Translations under genes and position numbers: made by a program
NCBI GenBank assembly: GCA_945788205.1
Contig: CALZLE010000324.1
Coordinates: 1 to 12,498 of the forward strand
Origin: an uncultured Desulfuromonadales bacterium
Lineage (GTDB): Bacteria; Desulfobacterota; Desulfuromonadia; Desulfuromonadales; Geopsychrobacteraceae
Direction: 5' to 3'
DNA: 12,498 nucleotides
In this document: positions 7,021 through 12,460 of the stretch, one piece after another
Layout of the letters: every line of letters starts with the position of its first letter
Position numbering within the stretch: position 1 is the first letter of the stretch
Notes under the pieces: generated by a model
The model's database searches: none
What the model was told of the DNA's origin: nothing
Seen by the model: only the letters and a program-made list of their open reading frames with translations

Positions 7021-7056
7021 CGGGGGTCGATACCTAAAGGTGTCTGCCCCCGTTTT
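7021..7056 (+). terminator. Intrinsic terminator after the selenoprotein gene
   Basis: CGGGGG (7021-7026) pairs with CCCCCG (7047-7052). Further pairs inside (ACC with GGT around a TAAA loop) make a long imperfect stem, followed by TTTT. It lies 27 bases after the stop codon and looks like a diverged member of the GGGGACAG hairpin family, with TCTGCCCCC in place of CTGTCCCC. Confidence 0.7.
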
Positions 7057-7061
7057 GTGTG

Positions 7062-7173
7062 CGGCTTAACTGCCGGGGATGAAGCAAAAAGACTGAAGCG
7101 CAACCCGAAAGGAAGGCAGCCCTAGCCGAGGGACAGCTGAGAAGCTGCTGGGGAGTCGGAACGTTAAAAAACG
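7062..7173 (+). ncRNA. Candidate structured RNA, family not recognised
   Basis: A dense set of compatible helices: CGGC/GCCG (7062-7065 with 7072-7075), GACT/AGTC (7091-7094 with 7154-7157), CC-GAAA-GG (7105-7112), CAG/CTG (7117-7119 with 7148-7150) closing a junction that holds CCCT/AGGG (7120-7132) and CAGCT-GAGA-AGCTG (7134-7147), and CGTT-AAAA-AACG (7162-7173). Two loops are GNRA tetraloops and the three-way junction has one unpaired base, which suggests a compact fold. I could not match it to a known riboswitch. Folding by eye overcalls structure in GC-rich DNA. It could be a leader element of nfeD or a separate small RNA. Confidence 0.35.
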
Positions 7174-7192
7174 GATTTGGGAGGATAAAGAT

Positions 7193-7221
7193 TTGCTCTT
7201 CCAGCATTAATTCGCTATCAT
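7193..7221 (+). promoter_or_regulatory. Candidate promoter upstream of nfeD
   Basis: TTGCTC (7193-7198), 17-bp spacer, TATCAT (7216-7221; 5 of 6 matches to the -10 consensus). The -35 is poor. A transcript from about 7228 would carry the short ORF at 7251 and the terminator at 7279 before reaching nfeD, an attenuator-like order. Confidence 0.3.
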
Positions 7222-7278
7222 GTTTGGGTTGTTGACGTCATTTGGAGGGGATGATGGAGAACAGTATTTAGACATTTG

Positions 7279-7313
7279 AAGCCACCGACTGTAGAGACAG
7301 AGGTGGCTTTTCA
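7279..7313 (+). terminator. Strong intrinsic terminator just before nfeD
   Basis: AAGCCACC (7279-7286) pairs with GGTGGCTT (7302-7309). The stem continues after a small internal bulge with CTGT/ACAG (7289-7292 with 7297-7300) around an AGAG loop. TTTT and then CATTTT follow. Only 18 bases separate it from the nfeD ribosome binding site, so it either ends an upstream RNA or controls read-through into nfeD. Confidence 0.75.
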
Positions 7314-7344
7314 TTTTAAGTCAGGCGCATAAAAGGAGTCTCTC

Positions 7345-7815
7345 TTGACCATTCCACTTTATCTTATCTGGTTTTTAATCGGCATTGGATTTCTCATCGG
7401 GGAAATGATGGTCCCCGGTTTTATCCTAATTTTCTTTGCCGCTGGTAGTTGGGTTGTTGCCGGCACGGTCTTTTTCCTTCCAGAATTAGAGCTGACCACA
7501 CAGCTGATCATCTTCATCGTTTCATCACTGGTTCTCCTTTTTACCCTGCGCCGCTACGGATTGAACACCTTTAAGGGGCAGAGCAAATCTGGAGTTGATG
7601 AAGAGTTCTCCAAAATCGGCCAGAAAGCCGTGGTGACGGAAGCGATTGATGCAGATGGTTATGGCGAAATACAGTTGGACGGTACCTTTTGGCGTGCCAC
7701 TGCAGACGTGCAAATAGAGAAAGATCAGAGAGTCGTGGTTGAAGGACAAGAAGCGAATAACAGTATGGTTCTGATCGTTAAACCGCTCACGAAAAACTCA
7801 GACGCTGAGTCTTAA
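7345..7815 (+). CDS. nfeD: NfeD-like membrane protein
   Basis: A 156-residue short-form NfeD protein. Three hydrophobic segments (about residues 4-21, 24-44 and 51-68) anchor it in the inner membrane; GFLIGEMMVPGF is typical of the family's N-terminus. A soluble OB-fold domain follows at about 88-150 (IGQKAVVTEAIDADGYGEIQLDGTFWRA, with the usual G-x-V and W). NfeD proteins pair with SPFH/stomatin proteins and are thought to help organise membrane microdomains; the long form's serine protease domain is absent here. The start is TTG 7345 with AAAAGGAG 6 bases upstream; no better start exists. It is 29 bp upstream of the slipin gene, in the classical nfeD-slipin operon. Expression may be limited by the terminator hairpin in its leader. 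Confidence 0.9.
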   Translation: MTIPLYLIWFLIGIGFLIGEMMVPGFILIFFAAGSWVVAGTVFFLPELELTTQLIIFIVSSLVLLFTLRRYGLNTFKGQSKSGVDEEFSKIGQKAVVTEAIDADGYGEIQLDGTFWRATADVQIEKDQRVVVEGQEANNSMVLIVKPLTKNSDAES

Positions 7816-7844
7816 TTCCCCCCCTTTTAGATAGAGGAGTAACA

Positions 7845-8783
7845 ATGCTGACACCAGGTTTAATCATTTTTGCCGTATTGGCCGTTTTTGTCGTTATCGT
7901 TCTGGTCAAAACGGCCGTCGTTGTCCCGCAACGGATGGAGTACATCGTCGAACGACTCGGCAAGTACAGCAAAACTCTCGGTGCGGGTTTTCACATTCTG
8001 GTCCCCTTCCTTGATCGTGTTTCCTATAAGCGCTCGTTAAAAGAGGTGGTCATCGATGTTCAGAGTCAGACCTGTATTACCGCGGATAACATCAGTATCG
8101 CGGTCGATGGTGTGCTTTACATGCAGGTTATTGACAGCAAAAAATCAGCCTATGGCATCGACAACTACCAAATTGCTGCAGCCCAGTTGGCGCAAACCTC
8201 GTTGCGTTCGGTCATCGGCAAAATCGAACTGGATAAAACCTTTGAAGAACGTGATGCGCTGAACCAGCAGATTGTTGCCGCTATTGACGCAGCGGCGACC
8301 AACTGGGGGATCAAAGTTCTTCGTTATGAAATTAAAGACCTGACCCCTCCACACACTGTTATGCAGGCGATGGAAGCACAAATGAAAGCCGTTCGCGAAA
8401 AACGGGCCGCAATTGCCACATCTGAGGGTGATCGGGATTCACGGGTCAATCGAGCCAAAGGCCTAAAGGACGAAGCCATTGCCATGTCCGAAGGCGAAAT
8501 GACCAAACAGATCAACGAAGCCAAGGGTAAGGCCGAAGAGATCAAGTTGGTGGCTCAAGCAACGGCTGAAGGGGTAAAATTGATCGCTGAAGCTTTGAAT
8601 GCTGAGGGCGGTGACATGGCTGCAAATTTACGGGTTGCGGAACAATATGTGAAAGAATTCGGCAAACTGGCTCAAGAAAGCAATACCATGCTGATCCCGA
8701 CCAACATGGGCGATATGGCAGGGATGGTGGCGACAGCAATGTCGATTGTCGGAAAAACCAAGCCAGTTTCGACTGGTAGCTAA
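7845..8783 (+). CDS. Paraslipin / SPFH (stomatin-like, QmcA-type) protein
   Basis: A 312-residue SPFH protein. One N-terminal membrane segment (about residues 4-26) is followed by the SPFH domain (about 27-190) with VVPQRMEYIVERLGKY, GFHILVPFLDRV, ITADNISIAVDG and LDKTFEERD motifs. A charged heptad-rich segment (about 180-270; many Ala, Glu, Lys) drives oligomer formation. The C-terminus has IPTNMGDMAGMV, usual for paraslipins. Such proteins form large rings on the membrane and often modulate membrane proteases. ATG 7845 has GAGGAG upstream. It is co-transcribed with nfeD and followed by a GGGGACAG hairpin terminator shared with the convergent zinc-ribbon gene. Confidence 0.93.
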   Translation: MLTPGLIIFAVLAVFVVIVLVKTAVVVPQRMEYIVERLGKYSKTLGAGFHILVPFLDRVSYKRSLKEVVIDVQSQTCITADNISIAVDGVLYMQVIDSKKSAYGIDNYQIAAAQLAQTSLRSVIGKIELDKTFEERDALNQQIVAAIDAAATNWGIKVLRYEIKDLTPPHTVMQAMEAQMKAVREKRAAIATSEGDRDSRVNRAKGLKDEAIAMSEGEMTKQINEAKGKAEEIKLVAQATAEGVKLIAEALNAEGGDMAANLRVAEQYVKEFGKLAQESNTMLIPTNMGDMAGMVATAMSIVGKTKPVSTGS

Positions 8784-8851
8784 ATGTAGTCGCTGTATTT
8801 CACAGCTGCAGCGTACCCCCTCCCTTTAAACAAAAAACTCCGGAAATGAAA

Positions 8852-8882
8852 TGGGGACAGGCGCCTCTTACGCCTGTCCCCA
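8852..8882. terminator. Bidirectional hairpin terminator, GGGGACAG family (copy B)
   Basis: TGGGGACAGGCG (8852-8863) pairs perfectly with CGCCTGTCCCCA (8871-8882); the loop is CCTCTTA. It lies between the convergent slipin (stop 8783) and zinc-ribbon copy 2 (stop at 8892). A true U-tract is absent on both sides, so termination may be weaker than at copy A. Compared with copy A, the A-T pair at the top of the stem is replaced by G-C with complementary changes in both arms. Confidence 0.7.
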
Positions 8883-8891
8883 CTCATTGGG

Positions 8892-9041
8892 CTAACCGGT
8901 TTCGTCGTATTGACAGCTTAAATCTTCGTCATCAAGCAAGCCAGAACACCCAGGACAAACCATCTTCCCGTTGTCCTCGCGTTGCAGCAACTCATCTTCT
9001 ACCCACAGATAACCGCATTGTTCACAAGGTGCTTCTTTCAT
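8892..9041 (-). CDS. 49-residue zinc-ribbon protein (copy 2 of 2)
   Basis: Paralogue of the gene at 891-1040, 49 residues, with 39 identical. All five cysteines (6, 9, 29, 32, 43) and the ELLQREDNG core are kept. Differences cluster in the first knuckle (EQCGYLWV against EECGIRWP) and at scattered charged positions. ATG 9041 has GGAGGTT upstream. Unlike copy 1 it is not behind a methyltransferase; it stands alone, divergent from the dioxygenase-like gene, so it probably has its own promoter. Its short size makes it easy to miss in automatic gene calling. Function unknown. Confidence 0.8.
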   Translation of the reverse strand: MKEAPCEQCGYLWVEDELLQREDNGKMVCPGCSGLLDDEDLSCQYDETG

Positions 9042-9113
9042 AACAACCTCCGTTCACTGACACCCTCATTTTACACGAAACGAAAAATCAGTGTTCCCTC
9101 CGAATCACTCCAA

Positions 9114-9146
9114 AGGGGGACTGGGCCTTTTTGCCTCTGCCCCCCT
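9114..9146. repeat. Diverged hairpin related to the GGGGACAG family
   Basis: AGGGGG (9114-9119) pairs with CCCCCT (9141-9146), and GGC pairs with GCC near the loop, with mismatches between. It ends about 20 bases before the -10 of the dioxygenase-like gene and upstream of the minus-strand zinc ribbon, so it lies between divergent genes and is not an obvious terminator for either. Probably a decayed copy of the repeat. Confidence 0.5.
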
Positions 9147-9166
9147 ACAAATTCAGGTCATCACGC

Positions 9167-9175
9167 TGCTATAAT
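9167..9175 (+). promoter_or_regulatory. Extended -10 promoter giving a leaderless mRNA
   Basis: TGCTATAAT is a perfect extended -10. Its last base is 7 bases before the A of ATG 9182, so the predicted first transcribed base is the start codon itself. No Shine-Dalgarno sequence precedes that ATG. Confidence 0.6.
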
Positions 9176-9181
9176 GGACGT

Positions 9182-9673
9182 ATGAATATCATCCCCTCCA
9201 TATTTCTTCTGCTGTTGCTGATCGCAACCCTAATCACAGCTCCAATGGCTGCCGATCTACAGCCATCAACAGATTTCAAATGTCCTCCAACCGCGGAAGA
9301 TGAGATGGGCCCTTTCTACCGCCAAGGAGCACCTCTGCGCTCAAAAATCGGTTCCGGCTATCTGCTAACCGGCACCGTCAAATCGGCCAGTGATTGCTCT
9401 GCAATCCCCTCGCCGCTGATCGAGTTTTGGCAAACCGGACCGAACGGTCGCTACGGTGATGCTCACCGGGCGGCAATCATCACCGACAAGTCGGGTGAAT
9501 ACAAATTCGAAACCGATTTCCCCGGCGACTATGCCACCCGCCCGGCACACATCCATATCAGGGTGACCGCCGCCGGATTCAAAACCCTGACGACTCAGCA
9601 TTACCTGCAAAAAGGCAGTGCGCAGGCAGTCTTTGACCTGGTACTCATACCCGAAAATAAGATATCCCGGTAA
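9182..9673 (+). CDS. Exported intradiol ring-cleavage dioxygenase-like protein
   Basis: A 163-residue protein with a signal peptide (hydrophobic residues 4-20, possible cleavage after PMA, residue 23) and the core of the intradiol dioxygenase beta-sandwich. The four likely Fe(III) ligands are present: Y91 in NGRYGD, Y117 in PGDYATRPAH, and H123 and H125 in RPAHIHIRV. Family markers EMGPFYRQGAP (41-51), LTGTV and PLIEFWQTGPNGRYGD also fit. True catechol and protocatechuate dioxygenases are longer and cytoplasmic; exported short relatives are known by sequence and mostly uncharacterised. Oxygen use would be unusual in a strict anaerobe. ATG 9182 is chosen because an in-frame TTG at 9131 lies inside a hairpin and before the promoter. 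It probably forms a single-gene transcript. Confidence 0.85.
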   Translation: MNIIPSIFLLLLLIATLITAPMAADLQPSTDFKCPPTAEDEMGPFYRQGAPLRSKIGSGYLLTGTVKSASDCSAIPSPLIEFWQTGPNGRYGDAHRAAIITDKSGEYKFETDFPGDYATRPAHIHIRVTAAGFKTLTTQHYLQKGSAQAVFDLVLIPENKISR

Positions 9674-9708
9674 ATGCTAAAATTCCCGGTAACCAGTGAT
9701 CAGCCATA

Positions 9709-9736
9709 TTCAAAGCTCCACGCATTCTGTTATGGT
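9709..9736 (+). promoter_or_regulatory. Possible promoter of the Cys-rich zinc-ribbon gene
   Basis: TTCAAA (9709-9714), 16-bp spacer, TATGGT (9731-9736) preceded by TGT as a partial extended -10. It lies 41 bases before the GTG start. Weak consensus. Confidence 0.25.
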
Positions 9737-9776
9737 GACGAACTGTCGCTCACAATACATTTCCAGGAGAACAACC

Positions 9777-10058
9777 GTGCACTCTGAACCCCAAATAGCC
9801 CTGAACTGCCCTTACTGTGAAGAATCGATCTACGAAACGCTAAGCTGGTTCAAAAAGTCCTATTCAACCTGCCCGTCCTGTGAAAAAGGTCTGGTTGCCG
9901 GTCAATTTGCGACCCTCCTCGCCAACCTCGAGCTGGCCATGGATGCGAGCATCGAAGAGATGCTCAATGGTCAACCTCACACCGGTTGTTGTGGTCAGCA
10001 GTCTGAATCTTCTGATCAGCGGGAATCATCCTGCGGCAAAGGAACCTCCTGCTGCTGA
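9777..10058 (+). CDS. Zinc-ribbon protein with Cys-rich C-terminal tail
   Basis: A 93-residue cytoplasmic protein. The first half is a zinc ribbon with CPYC (11-14) and CPSC (32-35), with an aromatic-rich linker (ETLSWFKKSYST) between them. A helical segment (about 44-64) follows, then a Ser/Gly/Gln tail with five more cysteines: C71, C72, C86 and the terminal pair C92-C93. The tail could bind a second metal or act in thiol chemistry; there is no named family I can assign. GTG 9777 is chosen because AGGAGA (9764-9769) is 7 bases upstream; the longer in-frame ATG at 9696 would add 27 residues without any family features. A strong terminator follows directly, so it is probably monocistronic or the end of a short unit. 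Confidence 0.8.
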   Translation: MHSEPQIALNCPYCEESIYETLSWFKKSYSTCPSCEKGLVAGQFATLLANLELAMDASIEEMLNGQPHTGCCGQQSESSDQRESSCGKGTSCC

Positions 10059-10084
10059 AAAGAACTGCGCCCTGTTCTTTTTTT
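10059..10084 (+). terminator. Intrinsic terminator
   Basis: AAAGAAC (10059-10065) pairs with GTTCTTT (10074-10080) around an 8-base loop, followed by TTTT (10081-10084). It begins directly after the stop codon of the Cys-rich zinc-ribbon gene. Confidence 0.8.
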
Positions 10085-10140
10085 AGGTAATCTTATCCTC
10101 GTTTTCTCCTCAAAACCTTCAAGATATCTCGGAGTTGTAG

Positions 10141-10650
10141 ATGGGCCTTTCGATACAAGAGCAGCTGCTTAAAGCTGGGTTGGTTGACAAAAAGCAGGTC
10201 AAAAAAGCCGACCACGAAAAAAGGGTGAAGAATCAAAAGAAACGAAAAGGCAAGCTCCCTGTCAATGATACGGAGAAGCAAAGACTGCAGCAGCAACAAG
10301 CCGAACGGGCCGAGCAGGACCGTCAGTTGAACATAAAACGTGAGCACCAATCCCAACGCAAGGCGGATCTAGCAGCGGCGCAACAACTGATTGAAACCAA
10401 TCGGTTACCTATAGAAGAAGGTAATGCGGTCTATAACTATGTCGCCGGTGGAAAGATAGAGAAAATTTCAGTTAAACAAGAGATTGCAGATAAGCTAGCA
10501 AATGGCCGAATCGGGTTGGCTCTGCACAATGGGGAGCCGGTGCTGATTCCTGTTGAGACGGTCACCAAGGTTCTACAACGGGACAAGAATTCAATTCTCA
10601 TCTACAATGACCCAACACAAATAGAGGATGACTATCCGACAGATTGGTAG
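10141..10650 (+). CDS. DUF2058 / YaiL-like protein
   Basis: A 169-residue protein with the DUF2058 layout; E. coli YaiL is of similar length (about 170). MGLSIQEQLLKAGLVDKKQVKKA is followed by a long basic and glutamine-rich coiled-coil or disordered stretch (about 20-85: many Lys, Arg, Gln). The compact C-terminal domain (about 85-155) contains YNYVAGGKIEKI, LANGRIGLALHNGEPVLIP and an acidic end. YaiL has been described as nucleoprotein- or polynucleotide-associated; its molecular role is not settled. ATG 10141 has CGGAG about 8 bases before it. It stands between a terminator on its left and only weak termination signals on its right, so it is probably a single-gene unit. Confidence 0.88.
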   Translation: MGLSIQEQLLKAGLVDKKQVKKADHEKRVKNQKKRKGKLPVNDTEKQRLQQQQAERAEQDRQLNIKREHQSQRKADLAAAQQLIETNRLPIEEGNAVYNYVAGGKIEKISVKQEIADKLANGRIGLALHNGEPVLIPVETVTKVLQRDKNSILIYNDPTQIEDDYPTDW

Positions 10651-10666
10651 AAATAAGAACGGTTAT

Positions 10667-10690
10667 AGACAGCTTTAAAGACTGTGTCTT
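10667..10690 (+). terminator. Weak terminator-like hairpin
   Basis: AGACA (10667-10671) can pair with TGTCT (10685-10689) around a 13-base loop, followed by a few T residues. The stem is short and AT-rich. It lies 17 bases after the YaiL-like stop codon. Marginal. Confidence 0.25.
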
Positions 10691-10727
10691 TCTGCATTCA
10701 TATTTAATTTAACCGGGAGGAATAGAG

Positions 10728-10985
10728 ATGACGGAGACAGAAAAAGGGCAAGAAATGTTGCAGGAAGTCGCCCTGCGTTACGCTTCGCAGCACGGTCTGC
10801 GACCCGACAAGTTCGAGTGGGTCGATCAGGGTTATGAGTGGTTGCTGCGAGTTAGCACCGAGGAACATACAGTGAGAGTTGGCTTTTCGCCGGACGAAAT
10901 TGAATTTTTTGTCGCTGGAAGCCCCGAAGAAAACAAAGGCACAAAAGTTAAAATCCGCAACGCATTTGCCAGCCTGTCGATGTAG
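10728..10985 (+). CDS. Small hypothetical protein, 85 residues
   Basis: Not recognised. A soluble acidic protein with no signal peptide or cysteines. The N-terminal part (about 3-22) looks helical. The middle has alternating strand-like segments (KFEWVDQGYEWLLRVS, HTVRVGFSPDEIEFFVAG), and a last helix carries basic residues (KVKIRNAFASL). ATG 10728 has a strong GGGAGGA ribosome binding site, which supports the gene strongly despite its size. Codon use resembles its neighbours. Single gene, with about 150 bp to the next one, which has its own promoter candidate. Confidence 0.75.
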   Translation: MTETEKGQEMLQEVALRYASQHGLRPDKFEWVDQGYEWLLRVSTEEHTVRVGFSPDEIEFFVAGSPEENKGTKVKIRNAFASLSM

Positions 10986-11050
10986 TCGCAGAATGACGTA
11001 ATGGCAACGCTCCCCACCCAAAAAAGATTAGAGCGCGCCAAAATAAAGTC

Positions 11051-11079
11051 TTTTCACTTCTCCTGCAAACTGCTATTCT
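11051..11079 (+). promoter_or_regulatory. Candidate promoter for the 142-residue gene
   Basis: TTTTCA (11051-11056), 17-bp spacer, TATTCT (11074-11079) with TGC directly before it as an extended -10. The expected start at about 11086 leaves a leader of about 50 bases with CGGAG before the ATG. Confidence 0.4.
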
Positions 11080-11137
11080 TAACGCTTGATTAGGAAACAA
11101 TAATCACCTCAAGTATTCAAGTCTGTACGGAGATAAA

Positions 11138-11566
11138 ATGGAACTGAACAACGCCGCCAACTGGCAACAAGCAACTGCGGAAGATATCGATCGCGCGGTG
11201 AATGGCTCGATCTCTTCCGGCACCCTGGTTAAAACCATGGCGGCCAAGACAATTCTTAATCGGCTGCTCTATGCACTCGACACATCCTGCCATATCAATG
11301 AAGCCAATCCGCACATCAAACAAGTCATCTACAATCTGCACCGGGAAATGAACGGGCAGGCACCTCTAGAAGCGGTGAACACCGACGTTCAGGTTTTCAA
11401 TGTTTTTGTCCCGCGCGGTGAATCTGGCTGCTCCGCCAACGAACTCTACATTATTGAGTCGGGAAAAATCGTCAGGCTTGCAGAACTCAACATTGACAAT
11501 GATCTGTTTTCGAACCGGCTCAAGGAATATTATCAACAATTGTGCCGCGAACCGATCGAAGTTTAA
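11138..11566 (+). CDS. Hypothetical protein, 142 residues
   Basis: Not recognised. A soluble cytoplasmic protein with no signal peptide. The N-terminal half (about 14-70) is predicted helical by eye (AEDIDRAVNG, KTMAAKTILNRLLYALD). The C-terminal half contains a strand-rich part (VQVFNVFVPRG, NELYIIESGKIVRLAEL) and a final helix (SNRLKEYYQQLC). It has three cysteines, none in a recognisable metal motif. ATG 11138 follows CGGAGA at a good distance. It ends 20 bp before a GGGGACAG-family terminator that separates it from the PilZ regulator gene; the closeness suggests occasional read-through but not a tight operon. Confidence 0.78.
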   Translation: MELNNAANWQQATAEDIDRAVNGSISSGTLVKTMAAKTILNRLLYALDTSCHINEANPHIKQVIYNLHREMNGQAPLEAVNTDVQVFNVFVPRGESGCSANELYIIESGKIVRLAELNIDNDLFSNRLKEYYQQLCREPIEV

Positions 11567-11586
11567 ACGATTTTCGGGTAGTATTT

Positions 11587-11618
11587 AGGGGACAGGCACC
11601 TTGGGGAGTCTGTCCCCT
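11587..11618 (+). terminator. Hairpin terminator, GGGGACAG family, mixed arms (copy C)
   Basis: AGGGGACAG (11587-11595) pairs with CTGTCCCCT (11610-11618), followed by TTTTTATTT as a U-tract. The upper stem is imperfect: the left arm continues GCACC as in copy A, while the right arm begins GGAGT as in copy D (12430-12460). It is the probable terminator of the 142-residue gene. Confidence 0.8.
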
Positions 11619-11640
11619 TTTTATTTAGAGGAGAGTTAAA

Positions 11641-12393
11641 GTGCGGGGTTTGCGGATCATCATTGCAGGAGGGAAGCTCTCATCGACCCTTCAGTTGTAC
11701 AACCTGCTCGACTGTCTTGGGTATGAGGCGATCATTACTGAAGACGGCGCTCAGGCGTTAGCTCTGTTGGAAGCAAAACCAGCAAAGCTGATCATTTTTG
11801 ATGGGCACCTGCCCGCCAGAGATGTGATCGCAACGCAAGAACAGATCAAACGCCACCCGCAATGGGCACACATCCCGCTGATTATGATGGCCGCTCAACA
11901 CAGCAAAACATCAAACGAAGAATATTTTCGTTTCGGCTACGAAGCTTTGCTGAATTCCCCGTTTGATCTGCGCAAACTGCACACCCTGATGCAGGAGTTT
12001 TTAGCAACAGGCAAGCAAATCAAACGCCAGCATCCGCGCATCCGCTTTAAAACCCCGGTGGTTGTCACCCACAAGGACAAAATCGAGGTGTACCAACCAC
12101 TTAATCTTTCCGAAGGGGGGATTTATCTGCAGTCCGGGGAACCACTCCCGGTCGGCACCTCGGTCGATCTCTCTCTGACTCTGCCGGGCCAGAAACCTTT
12201 GAATTTTATTGGGCTTGTTATCTACCAGAAAGGCTCCCGGATTGAGGTCTTAAGGGCTAAACCCGGAATGGCGATAAAATTTCAAAAAACCGACAATCAA
12301 GCGGCGACAACCCTTTCTAACTACATCACCTCTGCGGTTCTAGAAGACATTCCGGCAGGGGCAGATTCGATTATCAGCAGAAGCACTGGATAA
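11641..12393 (+). CDS. Degenerate receiver domain fused to PilZ (c-di-GMP effector)
   Basis: A 250-residue two-domain regulator. Residues 4-120 have the receiver fold with the acceptor-position aspartate D54 (LIIFDGHLP). The usual acidic pair after strand 1 is replaced by AGGK (9-12), the conserved Thr/Ser by A84, and the conserved Lys before Pro-Phe by S106 (NSPFD). It therefore probably cannot bind Mg2+ or be phosphorylated normally and is a pseudo-receiver used for protein contacts. Residues about 127-230 form a PilZ domain with RxxxR (R129 to R133) and NxSxxG (N155, S157, G160), both motifs needed to bind c-di-GMP, so that half looks functional. It likely links c-di-GMP to motility, biofilm or polysaccharide output. 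Start is GTG 11641 with GAGGAG about 8 bases upstream. No histidine kinase is adjacent. Confidence 0.88.
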   Translation: MRGLRIIIAGGKLSSTLQLYNLLDCLGYEAIITEDGAQALALLEAKPAKLIIFDGHLPARDVIATQEQIKRHPQWAHIPLIMMAAQHSKTSNEEYFRFGYEALLNSPFDLRKLHTLMQEFLATGKQIKRQHPRIRFKTPVVVTHKDKIEVYQPLNLSEGGIYLQSGEPLPVGTSVDLSLTLPGQKPLNFIGLVIYQKGSRIEVLRAKPGMAIKFQKTDNQAATTLSNYITSAVLEDIPAGADSIISRSTG

Positions 12394-12429
12394 TCTTTGA
12401 CCGGCACATGCTAGTTCAAAAATACAAAA

Positions 12430-12460
12430 GGGGGACAGACTCCTGTGGAGTCTGTCCCTT
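12430..12460 (+). terminator. Hairpin terminator, GGGGACAG family (copy D)
   Basis: GGGACAGACTCC (12432-12443) pairs perfectly with GGAGTCTGTCCC (12447-12458) around a TGT loop, with two G-T pairs at the base and TTT following. It lies 37 bases after the PilZ regulator stop. This is the ACTCC subtype of the repeat. The remaining bases to the window end hold nothing I can identify. Confidence 0.75.

Larger units (their letters stand above)
6994..7344. other. Gene-free stretch with hairpins, candidate RNA and leader of nfeD
   Basis: From left to right: a terminator hairpin after the selenoprotein, a cluster of short GC-rich hairpins (7062-7173), a possible promoter (7193-7221), a very short ORF with a purine-rich upstream sequence (7251-7271, ATG ATG GAG AAC AGT ATT TAG), a strong intrinsic terminator (7279-7313), and the AAAAGGAG ribosome binding site of nfeD (7331-7338). 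No longer coding sequence is credible on either strand. Confidence 0.6.

Noticed and set aside
7101..7132. Possible SRP RNA (4.5S-like GGAAGG-AGC) or a GEMM/ydaO-type riboswitch
   Set aside because: Only short fragments resemble these families; the SRP symmetric loop and the conserved GEMM and ydaO cores are not present in the right order.
9665..9692. Direct repeat TCCCGGTAA at 9665-9673 and 9684-9692
   Set aside because: Nine bases repeated once at the end of a gene can be chance or a small slippage; no function is suggested by the context.
850..12460. Repeated GGGGACAG hairpins as a CRISPR array
   Set aside because: Copies are kilobases apart, palindromic and lack regular spacers or cas genes.
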